Source: Roseibium album (GTDB lineage: Bacteria; Pseudomonadota; Alphaproteobacteria; Rhizobiales; Stappiaceae). Taken from it: 64,000 bases of DNA. Location: contig CXTY01000006.1 in the NCBI GenBank assembly GCA_001404055.1, forward strand, positions 62,019-126,018. The letters run 5' to 3'. The stretch's first letter is position 1, and each line of letters starts with the position of its first letter. Both the position numbers and the translations under genes were made by a program. Below, one piece after another: positions 29,272 through 38,827 of the stretch. The notes under the pieces are model-generated. The model was not told where the DNA came from and made no database searches. It was given only the letters and a program-made list of their open reading frames with translations.

Positions 29272-30039
29272 TTAGCGCCCGGACAGAGCCGTTATCTGGA
29301 CCGGTTCATTCTCGTAGTTCTCCTGCAATTGGTCGAGATCGGTTCCATAGAATTGCGGAGCCAGGAGAACTGCGCTGGAAAGAATATGCGCTTTGAGTGC
29401 TGTTGTTGCCTTTTGAAGGTCCTGAGTTTCCAAAGCGTATAATATTGCTCGGTGTGGCGTAACATTCGGTCGCCCCCAGGAAGCTTCGGACCTTGGAGCC
29501 GACAACATGACCCTTTGAAGCGCAAGAGTGCTGCGCAATAGCATGGGTTCCAGCACCGGCATATCGGCGATTTCGAAAAGCTTCTGGTGCAACATCTGGT
29601 CAAATTCTGCGCAGCCGATCACATCGCGGCGCGCACGGCACTCCTCGAACTGACGGTCGATTGAATAGAGTTCCGCCAATTGTGTTGAATTGATTTTCTT
29701 TGCGGCTTCCGAAATGCCCGTGACTTCAATGTCCAGACGCAATTTCAGCATGAGGCGCGCTTCAGGAAGACTGGGATCAGTTACAAATGTTCCCTGGTAT
29801 CCGCGGCGGATGACCAAGCCGTGTTCCTGCAGAAGCATAAGAGCCTCCCGAACGGTGCTCTGGGAACATGAGTAGTCTTGTGCGAGGGATTGTTCGGTAA
29901 TCGGGCTGTCGGACGTCAGGATGCCTGTCAGAATTTTCCGCTTCAGATCCTGAAAAACCGACGCAGATTTCCGCGGCCGCTTGCCTTTAGGAGCAGGTTT
30001 GGGCGGAAAATCTTTTTCCGCAGCAATTTCAAATCTCAC
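29272..30039 (-). CDS. GntR-family regulator with FCD domain
   Basis: About 255 residues from GTG 30039, chosen for the GGAGGGG site five bases upstream. The winged helix (SVFQDLKRKILTGILTSDSPITEQSLAQDYSCSQSTVREALMLLQEHGLVIRRG) is followed by an all-helical FCD ligand domain (RLDIEVTGISEAA..., CAEFDQMLHQKLFEIADMPVLEPML) with the FCD metal-type histidines. It converges on the opp operon with 21 bp between stops, and lies downstream of a dipeptidase gene, so control of peptide uptake and breakdown is the natural guess. Confidence 0.9.
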   Translation of the reverse strand: MRFEIAAEKDFPPKPAPKGKRPRKSASVFQDLKRKILTGILTSDSPITEQSLAQDYSCSQSTVREALMLLQEHGLVIRRGYQGTFVTDPSLPEARLMLKLRLDIEVTGISEAAKKINSTQLAELYSIDRQFEECRARRDVIGCAEFDQMLHQKLFEIADMPVLEPMLLRSTLALQRVMLSAPRSEASWGRPNVTPHRAILYALETQDLQKATTALKAHILSSAVLLAPQFYGTDLDQLQENYENEPVQITALSGR

Positions 30040-30436
30040 TTCAGCCCCTCCAAACACAACACACCCAGCTGGCGGCTCCGGACAAGACGACAGCCGGAGA
30101 ATAACAGCTCCGGCCGCAGTCTTGTTTCACTTTTCAACCGGCCCTCAACTGGGTGGAGGAGCGGGCGATGGGGCGTACCAGCTACGTAGCCGTCTTTCCG
30201 GTCTCTTGGCACCTAATCACTGGCCTGCCAATCTGGCTTCAGATAGGAGACATTTGTACATTAGATGCAGTGCCGGATGATCGATTAACGGCTACAAAAT
30301 TAGTCAATGAATTCATTGTTTAAGGTTGTATGGCCGATTGCAATCTCTAATTCGAAAGTCTTAGTAACAAAATTGCGATCACCTGAACCTAAAACTCAGG
30401 ATTAGAAATCGGCAATAGGCGCCATGCATTTGGGAG
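30040..30436. other. Upstream region of the GntR gene
   Basis: About 400 bp without a gene. A GCCGGAG (30093-30099) / CTCCGGC (30108-30114) hairpin lies 55 bp before the GntR start; read leftward it lacks a T run, so it may be a dyad operator or an RNA leader structure. The right half is AT-rich. Confidence 0.4.
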
Positions 30437-31504
30437 TTATGCGGCCGCTTTTTCAAGTGCAGAAATCCAGTTCTGGAATGCGATTTTTTCCAGGGTCTGA
30501 CTGTTGAAACCTCGGGTGTCCAAAGCTTCCATAAGACGGCCCAGTCCTGTCACATCACCAATGTCCTTAGGCACCATACAGCCGTCAAAGTCTGACCCGA
30601 GAGCGACGCGATCTTCCCCCAATCTGTCGACAAGATAGGCTGCGTGATCCGCAATAGTATTCAGTGATGTGTCAGTGGAAAATGCCCCGTCGGGCCGCAG
30701 AAAACCAACATGGAAATTGATGCCGACAAGGCCGTCACTTTCCTTGATGGCATCCAGTTGCTTGTCTGTCAGGTTGCGGCTGCTTGGACAAATGGTATGG
30801 ACGTTTGAATGGCTCGCAACAATTGGACGGTCGGTGATGCGGGCAAGATCCCAGAAACCTTTCTCGTTCAAATGCGAGACATCCAGAAGTATGCCCAGCT
30901 GATTGCCTGCCCTGACAAGATCGCGACCGGCTTCCGTCAATCCAGACCCGATATCCGGAGAGGCCGGGTGGGACATCGGGACACCATACCCGAAGGCATT
31001 TTCGCGGCTCCACACAAGACCAAGCGAACGCAGTCCGCGTTTATAAAATTCCTCCAACGCGTAAAATTCAGTGTCGATTGCCTCCGCACCTTCAATATGG
31101 AGGCTGATCGCCAGCTTTTCCGATTCAATTGCGGCTTTGTTTGCGTCAGGCGTCAGGCAGATTTCGACGGCACCATCTGATTCAGCGGCAATGTTTTCTG
31201 CGCGTTCCAATAGCCTGGAGGTGAAGTCGAGCGCCTGTTTTTGAGGAACAGGCTGAAAATTGGCCGGGTCTTTCGGATTAAAGGGTTTGCTGAAGTCCTG
31301 CTCCAGATTGGAAGGCACAAACATTGCAAACAACCCACCGGAAAATCTAGCTTCCTGCGCACGCTCAAAATCAATGTGTCCTGTATCGGATCGGTCGAAA
31401 AAGCTGCGTTCTTTACCCTTCATCCGCTCAATCTCAAGTCTGAGCAAAGTGTCGTTGTGACCGTCGAAAACGGGAAAGGGCGACTTGGCAGAAGAGTTTG
31501 ACAC
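30437..31504 (-). CDS. Membrane dipeptidase (renal dipeptidase family, M19)
   Basis: About 355 residues from GTG 31504 (AAGGAATTTCC upstream; a longer reading frame from 31561 adds an unsupported N-terminus). Zinc peptidase that splits dipeptides, including D-amino acid forms. Metal ligands are visible in order: His16 and Asp18 in FDGHNDTLL, Glu in SLHIEGAEAID, His in LLDVSHLNEKG, and His in PIVASHSNVH. The location near the Opp importer and GntR regulator suggests it processes imported peptides. No signal peptide is seen, so it is probably cytoplasmic. Confidence 0.92.
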   Translation of the reverse strand: MSNSSAKSPFPVFDGHNDTLLRLEIERMKGKERSFFDRSDTGHIDFERAQEARFSGGLFAMFVPSNLEQDFSKPFNPKDPANFQPVPQKQALDFTSRLLERAENIAAESDGAVEICLTPDANKAAIESEKLAISLHIEGAEAIDTEFYALEEFYKRGLRSLGLVWSRENAFGYGVPMSHPASPDIGSGLTEAGRDLVRAGNQLGILLDVSHLNEKGFWDLARITDRPIVASHSNVHTICPSSRNLTDKQLDAIKESDGLVGINFHVGFLRPDGAFSTDTSLNTIADHAAYLVDRLGEDRVALGSDFDGCMVPKDIGDVTGLGRLMEALDTRGFNSQTLEKIAFQNWISALEKAAA

Positions 31505-31674
31505 GGAAATTCCTTGAACGAATGGAAACCAACGCCTTTGGGGGGAGAAGGTGAGGGGCAATGGAGGCTATTAATTTAGTGCCTGATTTGCAGATTGTAA
31601 GGCAAAACAGCCGAAAGTGACTTGCAACTGTTGAAAAGCTGCCGCAAGAAGAAACCTTGAATTTTGGAGGTCTT

Positions 31675-32406
31675 ATGAAGCGCCAGATGTTGCTCAACGA
31701 ACACGCGTCAGCGGATGAACACGGATTTCTTAGTCGTCGCACATTTCTAGCTGGTGGCATGGTCCTGGCAGCATCAGGTTTGACAGCCTGCCAAACCGTT
31801 GTGGGATTGCCCGATCAAGCCGAATTGCCGGACGAAGAATTCGACTATGCGGCTGCCTACGCTGCACTCCCTGATGGTGACTTCACCTGGCCAGCGATCA
31901 ATTACAAGAATTTTGATCAGCAATATTGGCGGCAGGTCGTTGACTACAAATCCCGTGAAAAACCGGGAACGATCATTGTCGACCCCTATAACAATTTCCT
32001 TTATTGGACGCTCTCAAACAAGACAGCCCTGAGATATGGCATTGGTGTTGGACGTGCCGGGTTTGCATGGTCCGGCGATGCGCTGATCCGGGTTAAGCGC
32101 GAACACCCGATCTGGCGCCCTCCACGGGAAATGATTGCGCGCAAGCCGTCTCTGGAACGCTATTGGGAAAAAGGTTATCCGCCCGGTCTTAAAAATCCGT
32201 TGGGCGCAAGGGCCATGGATCTTTGGCAGGGTGCGACGGATACGCTTTACCGTATTCATGGAACGAACAAGCCGTCCTCAATCGGAAAAAGCGTTTCATC
32301 CGGCTGTATTCGCATGTGGCAACAGGACGTGATCGACCTGTTCAACCGGGTGCCGCTTCGGACAAAAGTCATTGTGCTGTCCAAGGATCCAAGCGGGGAA
32401 GCATAA
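31675..32406 (+). CDS. L,D-transpeptidase (YkuD domain), Tat-exported lipoprotein
   Basis: 243 residues from ATG 31675 (GGAGGTCTT upstream). Residues 20-24 SRRTF form a twin-arginine signal, followed by a hydrophobic stretch and the lipobox LTAC with Cys39. The YkuD catalytic motif is complete in the C-terminal third: YRIHGTN and SSIGKSVSSGCIRMW (His and Cys nucleophile). Crosslinks peptidoglycan through meso-DAP or attaches proteins to it; alphaproteobacteria carry several such paralogs. Tat export of a transpeptidase with a lipid anchor is typical of this subfamily. Confidence 0.9.
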   Translation: MKRQMLLNEHASADEHGFLSRRTFLAGGMVLAASGLTACQTVVGLPDQAELPDEEFDYAAAYAALPDGDFTWPAINYKNFDQQYWRQVVDYKSREKPGTIIVDPYNNFLYWTLSNKTALRYGIGVGRAGFAWSGDALIRVKREHPIWRPPREMIARKPSLERYWEKGYPPGLKNPLGARAMDLWQGATDTLYRIHGTNKPSSIGKSVSSGCIRMWQQDVIDLFNRVPLRTKVIVLSKDPSGEA

Positions 32407-32492
32407 GCGTTCGGCTGACGTCTGGGCTTCTGTGCAGATGATATAGATTGAAACTGGCTTTCTGGGGCGAAAGACCCAGAAGGCCACTTATC

Positions 32493-33146
32493 TTAAATTG
32501 CCTTTGCCAGAGCCACATCGTGAAACACTGCGCCGAAATGACAGACTGCGGCCGCGAGTACAAAAGCGTGCCAAATCGCGTTTTGAAATGGCAAACGTTT
32601 CCACGCAAAAAATACGGTGCCAATCGTGTAAAGCAAGCCGCCGGCTAAGATCATGTAGAATCCGAACACAGACGCATTCTCGGCAAGTGGCTTGGCCGCG
32701 AATACAACGACCCAGCCAAGACCGAGATAGATTTGCACGCTCAGGCGTTCCAACCCGGTCAATCCGGCCAACTTGATAAGTGCGCCGGCGACGGCACCGG
32801 TCCATACGATTGCTAAAAGAACCCCTCCCGTCCAGCCACCAATGATGATTGCAGCAAGGGGCGTATAGGTTCCGGCGATCATCAGGAAAATCGCTGCATG
32901 GTCCAGCCGTTTCAAGAGATCTGTTTTGTGATCCCTGGCGAACATGTTGTAGAGCGCCGAGCAAGTCAGCATCGCCATCAGGCACGCGGCGTAAATCATG
33001 ACAGTGACCTGTCGCGCCGTGTCAGTTGTTTCCGATATCGTGATCGCGAGCACGATGGTGGCCGCCAGACCGAGTCCGAAACCCAATACATGAATGGTGC
33101 CGTCGGCAACAAATTCAGCGAGTGACTGTGTTCGCGAAACAACCAT
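32493..33146 (-). CDS. trhA: Hemolysin III / TrhA family membrane protein
   Basis: 217 residues from ATG 33146 (GGTGGA upstream), the usual family length; an open frame continues further upstream without family resemblance. Seven hydrophobic helices of the PAQR/YqfA type with the expected residues: ADGTIHVLGFGLGL near the start, LYNMFARDHKTDLLKRLDHAAIFLMIAGTYTPLA in the middle (His-Asp zinc site) and WHAFVLAAAVCHFGAV at the C-terminus. TrhA maintains membrane energetics and fluidity. Single gene. Confidence 0.9.
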   Translation of the reverse strand: MVVSRTQSLAEFVADGTIHVLGFGLGLAATIVLAITISETTDTARQVTVMIYAACLMAMLTCSALYNMFARDHKTDLLKRLDHAAIFLMIAGTYTPLAAIIIGGWTGGVLLAIVWTGAVAGALIKLAGLTGLERLSVQIYLGLGWVVVFAAKPLAENASVFGFYMILAGGLLYTIGTVFFAWKRLPFQNAIWHAFVLAAAVCHFGAVFHDVALAKAI

Positions 33147-33386
33147 TTCCACCAACCCTGTTCCAGTAAACAAGAGTAATTCGAAGGGCATGTTCAAAAC
33201 AAGAATTACACCATCCAAACTGAACCGGAGAAATGTTCGGCAAGTATCGCATTGTTTGGGGAGAGGTTCAAAAGACGTAGGTAGGAACCCGTAAGCCACG
33301 GAACCCTTGAACAAATTTCCTATTGTTGCTTTAAATGAACCGCAAATATTAACCGGGGTTTCAATCGCCTTATTGTCCGGGATCCA

Positions 33387-34901
33387 ATGATGAGCAACCA
33401 TCTCTTCGACGCATTGACTGCATATATTCAAGACCAGGAAAAGACATTTCTGGAAACGGCAGATGGCGAGTGTCTGACTTACCGGAACATGTTTGCCCGT
33501 TCGGCTCGATATGCGGGTGCCTTGCACAAACTTGGCGTTAAGCCGGGCGACCGGGTGGCTGCACAGGTGGAAAAGACATCTGACGCCTTAATGTTGTATC
33601 TTGCGACTATCCGAGCTGGCGCTGTTTTTCTCCCGTTGAACACCGCCTATACGCCCACAGAGATTGCCTATTTTGTCGGTGACGCGGAGCCTTCGGTCTT
33701 TGTCTGCGACCCGGCAAATGCAGATGCACTCGCGGGAACTGCACAAAAAGCTGGTGCCAGGCTTCAAACAATGGATGCGCACGGTGAAGGCAGTCTGCGC
33801 AATCTGGCTGACAGCATGCCGGATCAATTCGATACGCGACCCAGAGACGCTGACGATCTTGCCGCCATTCTCTACACTTCCGGTACGACAGGGCGTTCCA
33901 AAGGCGCCATGCTTAGCCACGACAATCTTTCGTCCAATTCCCGAACGATGGCGGCGTACTGGCAATTCAAAGACGATGATGTGCTGTTGCATGCCTTGCC
34001 AATTTTCCATACCCATGGGCTGTTCGTGGCAACCAACTGCCTGATGATGGCAGGTGGATCCATGTTGTTTTTGCCGAAATTCGACCTTGGGGATGTCATC
34101 AAGCTACTGCCGAAGGCCACAGCGATGATGGGAGTTCCAACGTTTTACACCCGTCTGCTGAATTCTGAGGCATTCACTGGGGATCTCGTAAAACATATGC
34201 GGGTGTTCATTTCCGGATCAGCTCCCTTGTCTGCAGAGGTACACAGGGAGTTTTCGATCCGAACCGGTCACGCGATCCTGGAACGCTACGGCATGACAGA
34301 AACCAACATGATCACCTCCAACCCTTACGATGGCGACAGGCGTCCAGGAACCGTCGGATTTCCTTTGCCCGGGGTTGGTTTTCGCATCGTCGACGCAAAA
34401 ACCGGACGAGAAGTGCCACAAGGAGAGGTTGGGATCATTGAGGTGAAAGGTCCGAACGTCTTTCATGGCTATTGGCGGATGCCGGAAAAGACGGCACAGG
34501 AGTTTCGCTCTGACGGCTATTTCGTCACTGGAGATATGGGGCGTATCGACGAAGACGGATATATCTCGATTGTTGGGCGCTCAAAGGACCTGATCATATC
34601 CGGTGGCTTCAATGTTTATCCGGCTGAGGTTGAAGCATTGCTGGACGAACTGCCGGGCGTTGCCGAGAGCGCGGTCATAGGCGTGCCGCATCCGGACTTC
34701 GGCGAAGCAGTGGTTGCGGTACTGGCACTCAAGGAAGGTGAAACATTCGAGCCTGAGATCGTTCAAGTATCAGTGGCTGACAGGTTGGCAAAATTCAAAC
34801 ACCCTAAAATGGTACATGTTCAGGATGCGTTGCCGCGCAATGCCATGGGAAAAATTCAGAAGACTGTCTTGCGGGATCAGTACAAGAGCGACTTTTCCTG
34901 A
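33387..34901 (+). CDS. matB: Malonyl-CoA synthetase (MatB-like acyl-CoA ligase)
   Basis: 504 residues, adenylate-forming family. P-loop YTSGTTGRSKG at 163-173, motif YGMTETNM, VTGDMGRIDEDGYISIVGRSKDLIISGGFNVYPAEVE, and the catalytic lysine in RNAMGKIQKTVLRDQ. The N-terminus (LFDALTAYIQDQEKTFLETADGECLTY) and size match MatB, which makes malonyl-CoA from malonate. Malonyl-CoA decarboxylase (MatA), the usual partner, is not in the window, and no malonate transporter is adjacent. A related acyl-CoA ligase is possible. Confidence 0.8.
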   Translation: MMSNHLFDALTAYIQDQEKTFLETADGECLTYRNMFARSARYAGALHKLGVKPGDRVAAQVEKTSDALMLYLATIRAGAVFLPLNTAYTPTEIAYFVGDAEPSVFVCDPANADALAGTAQKAGARLQTMDAHGEGSLRNLADSMPDQFDTRPRDADDLAAILYTSGTTGRSKGAMLSHDNLSSNSRTMAAYWQFKDDDVLLHALPIFHTHGLFVATNCLMMAGGSMLFLPKFDLGDVIKLLPKATAMMGVPTFYTRLLNSEAFTGDLVKHMRVFISGSAPLSAEVHREFSIRTGHAILERYGMTETNMITSNPYDGDRRPGTVGFPLPGVGFRIVDAKTGREVPQGEVGIIEVKGPNVFHGYWRMPEKTAQEFRSDGYFVTGDMGRIDEDGYISIVGRSKDLIISGGFNVYPAEVEALLDELPGVAESAVIGVPHPDFGEAVVAVLALKEGETFEPEIVQVSVADRLAKFKHPKMVHVQDALPRNAMGKIQKTVLRDQYKSDFS

Positions 34902-34944
34902 TTACGCGAGGTCGAACTGTTCGATTAGCTCAGTTCCGACCTGC

Positions 34945-36327
34945 TCACGGCCGCAAGGGCTTTTCCCCTTGTGAGTTTTGTTCCCGGAGATAGAGATAGG
35001 AAACCAGTAGTCCTGCGAGGAGAAGCAGACCGTTGGCAGCGAAAACCAGCGCATAATCGTTGCTTGCTGCAAGCACTACGCTGCCGATTGCAAGACTGAG
35101 CGTTGCCCCGGTTTGCCGGACGGTTGTGTTAAGTCCGCTGACCTCACCTCTGTGCTTTTCCGGCACCGAACCCATGACAACACGAAGAGAGGGAATGAAA
35201 CAGAATGGCAGCGAAAAGCCCCAGATGAGCAGCAGAGGCAATAACAAATAGAGGGTATTAGCCTGAACTGAAGCTGCGATACCAAGTGTGCTGATGGCTG
35301 CGATGCAAAGTCCGACAAGAGCAGGAGTGCGTGAACCGAATTTGTCGGCGATTTGCCCCGCTAGAGGAGCTGCGATCGGCGCGGGCACAAAAGCAATGAA
35401 CACAATGAGACCGGCCATCAATGGCGTGTATCCCTGGCCCTGTTGCAGGTAAAGGGCGACGAAGATGGCTGTCGTCATCTTGCTGAACTGACCGCACAGA
35501 CTATTGAAGGTTGCTGCGGTGAGTGTCGGATTGCGCAAGAATTCAACGTGAAGAAGCGGTGCACTTTTCCCGCGTTCAAATACGAAGAAGGCTACGAATC
35601 CTGCCGCCGAACCGGTCAGTAACCCGAGAACCAGCGGAGAAGACCAGCCCAATCGGCTACCTTCCATGAGGCTGAAGGTCAACGCTCCCATGGATGCGGC
35701 CAGCAGTGCGAGACCGGTAAAATCGAAACCCGTTCTTTCTTCTCTAGGCATCGCGGCTTGTTTTGGAAAAAGCATATTGGCAGCGATCATTGCGACCAGA
35801 ACCACCGGAATATTCAACACGAAGATCAGCCGCCAGGAGACGTAACTAGAAATGGCTCCGCCAAGCAGAGGTCCGGCTGCCAGAAACAATGTAGCTGTGC
35901 TCGCCAGAAAGCCGATTGCCTTGCCCCGCTCCTCGTCCGAAAAGGCATTTGAAACCGCCGTTATTGGAATTGGAAACAGCAAGGCCCCTCCCAGACCCTG
36001 CAACATCCGGGCTGTGATGAGCACGTCACCGGATTGTGCGACTGCCCCGAGTGCTGAACCCAGAATGAAGATAGATCCGGCAATCGTGATGGCTTTGCGT
36101 GGACCAATCAGGGATGAAGTCTTGCCTCCTGCCGCAACAAGGCAGGAAAACACGAGCAGATATGCGTTGATGACCCAGTGTGAGGTGGTTTCGACAAGGC
36201 CCAAATCCTTGCTGATCGACGGGAGAGCCGTCCCAAGAATGGTTTCATCCAATAGAATTAGGCCGGAAATGAGCCCCATGGACCAAAGGATCCACCACTT
36301 CCTGCCTTCTTCCGTGTGATGAAACAT
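34945..36327 (-). CDS. MFS drug exporter, DHA2/EmrB type (first of two)
   Basis: 460 residues, about 14 hydrophobic helices. Motifs LDETILGTALPSISKDLGL, SHWVINAYLLVFS, motif A-like GGKTSSLIGPRKAI and LQGLGGALLFPIPITAVSNAFSDEERGKAIGFLAS identify the DHA2 (QacA/EmrB) group that exports drugs with protons. It is preceded by a second DHA2 gene (36368-37708) of the same layout, both leftward with 40 bp between. No adaptor (EmrA) or outer membrane partner is near. Confidence 0.9.
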   Translation of the reverse strand: MFHHTEEGRKWWILWSMGLISGLILLDETILGTALPSISKDLGLVETTSHWVINAYLLVFSCLVAAGGKTSSLIGPRKAITIAGSIFILGSALGAVAQSGDVLITARMLQGLGGALLFPIPITAVSNAFSDEERGKAIGFLASTATLFLAAGPLLGGAISSYVSWRLIFVLNIPVVLVAMIAANMLFPKQAAMPREERTGFDFTGLALLAASMGALTFSLMEGSRLGWSSPLVLGLLTGSAAGFVAFFVFERGKSAPLLHVEFLRNPTLTAATFNSLCGQFSKMTTAIFVALYLQQGQGYTPLMAGLIVFIAFVPAPIAAPLAGQIADKFGSRTPALVGLCIAAISTLGIAASVQANTLYLLLPLLLIWGFSLPFCFIPSLRVVMGSVPEKHRGEVSGLNTTVRQTGATLSLAIGSVVLAASNDYALVFAANGLLLLAGLLVSYLYLREQNSQGEKPLRP

Positions 36328-36367
36328 TACGTCGTCCTTGACTGGAAATGTCCGGTGCCGGGGAGCG

Positions 36368-37708
36368 TCATTTCAGTTTGAAAAAACAATAGACGGTGCA
36401 AAGGGCGAGCAGTGCTCCGATGAGCCAAAAGACCGAGCCAAATCCAGCTCCCATTGCAAGAAGCACACTCCCCAGCGTCACACCGAGCGTCCCGCCAATC
36501 AAGCGGGCTGAAATGATCAAGCCACTGACCTCTCCCTGTTTTTCTGGAGGAACCGAATTGACCGTTATCCTTCCTGTCGGGATCATCACGTAGGGCAAAG
36601 CGATCCCCCAAAGAAGGAGAATTGGTGCCAGAACGATGTAGTTTTTAAGCGGAAGCGCAAAGCCCATGAAGATGCTGGTAATGGCAATGACAGCCATGGA
36701 AACCAGAACAAGTCGGCGTGAGCTGTATTTGTCTGCGGCATTGCCTGCATGTGCCGAAAGAAATGGAAACGGGAAAACGGCAACGACTGTCGCCAGGCCT
36801 GCCCAAAGAGCCGAATAACCCATGTCCAGCTGCAGGAAATGCGGGATGTAAATGGCAACGGCGATCTTGCTCATTTGCGAAAACAGGATGACCAGTGCAC
36901 TGGCGTGAAAGGCCGAGAGCTTGAACAGACGCACATCAATCAATGGGGCTTTTTGTTTGGCTTCATAGGCAAAGAAAACAACCAGGCAGACGGCGCCTGC
37001 AAGCAAACTGCCCATGATGACTGGTTTGGACCATCCGAAATCGGGACCTTCCATCAAGCCGAAGATCAGCGATGTCAGGCCGAACAGCAGCAAAACCAGG
37101 CCGACTTTATCAACATTGACCCGTTGGCTGTCCCGCTGCGGTTCTCGCCACAAAAAGCAAGTCAAGGTGCATCCGACTATGACGATTGGAATGTTGATCC
37201 AGAACACCCAGTGCCAGGAAAGAAAGTCGGTCAGAATTCCACCTATAAGCGGGCCTGACGCCAGAAAAATGGATGCCATGCCGGCCAACGTGCCGATCGC
37301 CCGACCGCGTTCACTTTCGCCAAAAGTGAGCGTTGCAGCCGCGAAAGAAACAGGGAACATAACTGCGGCACAAAGGCCTTGAACCACGCGCATGGAAATG
37401 AGCATCGCCGGGCCGTCCGAAAAACCTGCAAGCAAACTTGCCACTGCAAAAAGGGAACAGCTTGCAAGCAGCGCAGGTCTTAGTCCGAACAAGTCAATCG
37501 CCTTGCCGCCCAGGGCTGCAAAGCAGGTAAAGGCAAGCATGTAAGCATTCAGGATCCAGTGCGTCGTCGTTGGCGACAGGTGCATTTCGGAGCGAATGGT
37601 GGGCAACGTAACGCCGAGGACGGTCTCGTCCAGCATAACCAGGCCACCCAGAGCACCGACTGCCAGAAGCAGACCGCGTTTTCGGGCTGTTTCGCCAAGT
37701 GCAGCCAT
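36368..37708 (-). CDS. MFS drug exporter, DHA2/EmrB type (second of two)
   Basis: 446 residues. It shares its block order with the neighbour at 34945-36327 (LDETVLGVTLPTIRSEMHL, THWILNAYMLAFTCFAALGGKAIDLFGLRPAL, VQGLCAAVMFPVSFAAATLTFGESERGRAIGTLAG), so the pair likely arose by duplication and then diverged. Substrate unknown. A LysR gene follows to the right, 77 bp away on the same strand, and may control both. Confidence 0.9.
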   Translation of the reverse strand: MAALGETARKRGLLLAVGALGGLVMLDETVLGVTLPTIRSEMHLSPTTTHWILNAYMLAFTCFAALGGKAIDLFGLRPALLASCSLFAVASLLAGFSDGPAMLISMRVVQGLCAAVMFPVSFAAATLTFGESERGRAIGTLAGMASIFLASGPLIGGILTDFLSWHWVFWINIPIVIVGCTLTCFLWREPQRDSQRVNVDKVGLVLLLFGLTSLIFGLMEGPDFGWSKPVIMGSLLAGAVCLVVFFAYEAKQKAPLIDVRLFKLSAFHASALVILFSQMSKIAVAIYIPHFLQLDMGYSALWAGLATVVAVFPFPFLSAHAGNAADKYSSRRLVLVSMAVIAITSIFMGFALPLKNYIVLAPILLLWGIALPYVMIPTGRITVNSVPPEKQGEVSGLIISARLIGGTLGVTLGSVLLAMGAGFGSVFWLIGALLALCTVYCFFKLK

Positions 37709-37785
37709 TCACATTCCTATCCACCAGCAGGGGCACAAAAGAGAACCATAGGTCAGAAGCGTTGATCGGGCATAGCGATTTTTAT

Positions 37786-38748
37786 CTATGTTTTCCTGAG
37801 GCTTGGGGCCTTGCTTCCAAAAGCGAGAGTAGACAGCGCCTGTTCCGTCTGGTCACTCCAGGAGGCCAGCGCAGATGCCAGCTGGGCGGATGGGCTGTCA
37901 TCCGGATCAGAAGCGCGCCGGACGCACCACCAATCAAGTGAAACACCTTCTTCGCTGATTGGGCGGGCGATCAATGTGCCATCAGCAAGTTCGGGTTCCA
38001 CCACCCACTTGCTGAAGATGGCAACACCGAAACTGGCTCTGACGAGATCGATCACAGCTTCCGGCGTCGGCATCGGTGTCAGGCGGCGAAAGGGAAGTGT
38101 TGGTGCGCCCAGCAACGTGATCCAGTCAAACCCGGGTTCAGCCGTCAATGGATAAACGAAAAAACGTTCGTCGCCCATGTTCAGACTGTTGACGACTGGC
38201 TCGTCGGCTAGCGGGTGATTTTTCGACAGGACCGCAACAATGGCATCAGAGCCGAGTTTTATTGATTTGAACTTCGAAAGGGCCGGCTCGCGGCCGAATA
38301 CGAGGGAAACGTCAACTGATCCATCAAGCAAAGATGCCAGCGGATGTGCGGTTGCACGCCCGGACAAGTCGACCGTAAGCCCGGCTTCATTCGCTTCCAG
38401 GTGATCAAGAAAGGCTGGAAACCAGTGGTAGCGGCTATAGGTCGCCTGACCCAGGCGCACCAGGGCCCGTGCGTCGCTGGCAGAGGCTTCAATTTCCTGC
38501 TCAAGTCGGAATAATTCAGACAGAAACTTCTCTCCGAGACGCCGTATCCGTTCACCCTCGGGGGTTAATTCAAAACCGGTTTCAACCTTTTGACTGAGCA
38601 CAACACCAAGCCTGCGCTCGGCTTCGCGCAAGCGGTGCGAAGCCGCAGACTGGGTGACCCCAAGACGCAAAGCCGAAGCTGTCATGCTTCCGGTTTCACC
38701 GAGCGCTGAGAGTAAAGTCAGGTGATGGATACCGAGACGAGGAATCAT
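37786..38748 (-). CDS. LysR-family transcriptional regulator
   Basis: 320 residues. N-terminal helix-turn-helix (LTLLSALGETGSMTASALRLGVTQSAASHRLREAERRLGVVLSQ) with the MetR-like SHRLREAE recognition helix, then an effector domain. It is divergent from an EamA exporter gene across 79 bp containing a 23-bp perfect palindrome (38752-38774), four bases from its start. It probably regulates itself and the exporter, possibly the two MFS genes downstream as well. Confidence 0.92.
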   Translation of the reverse strand: MIPRLGIHHLTLLSALGETGSMTASALRLGVTQSAASHRLREAERRLGVVLSQKVETGFELTPEGERIRRLGEKFLSELFRLEQEIEASASDARALVRLGQATYSRYHWFPAFLDHLEANEAGLTVDLSGRATAHPLASLLDGSVDVSLVFGREPALSKFKSIKLGSDAIVAVLSKNHPLADEPVVNSLNMGDERFFVYPLTAEPGFDWITLLGAPTLPFRRLTPMPTPEAVIDLVRASFGVAIFSKWVVEPELADGTLIARPISEEGVSLDWWCVRRASDPDDSPSAQLASALASWSDQTEQALSTLAFGSKAPSLRKT

Positions 38749-38751
38749 AGG

Positions 38752-38783
38752 CAGTATGAAAGCATTTCATACTGAGAATGAAA
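38752..38783. promoter_or_regulatory. Operator-like palindrome for the LysR regulator
   Basis: CAGTATGAAA (38752-38761) and TTTCATACTG (38765-38774) are perfect 10-bp arms around GCA. A second, overlapping TTTCAT (38765-38770) / ATGAAA (38778-38783) dyad follows. The TGAAA-type arms recall MetR boxes (TGAA-N5-TTCA). Confidence 0.65.
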
Positions 38784-38827
38784 ACTAAGAATTTTGTTTG
38801 CAAACAATCAAGTTGTATCGACAACAT

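Noticed and set aside
33147-33527. Upstream extension of the TrhA reading frame
   Set aside because: The added 127 residues show no similarity to the family and overlap the start of the divergent matB gene; the ATG at 33146 has a ribosome-binding site and gives the normal length.
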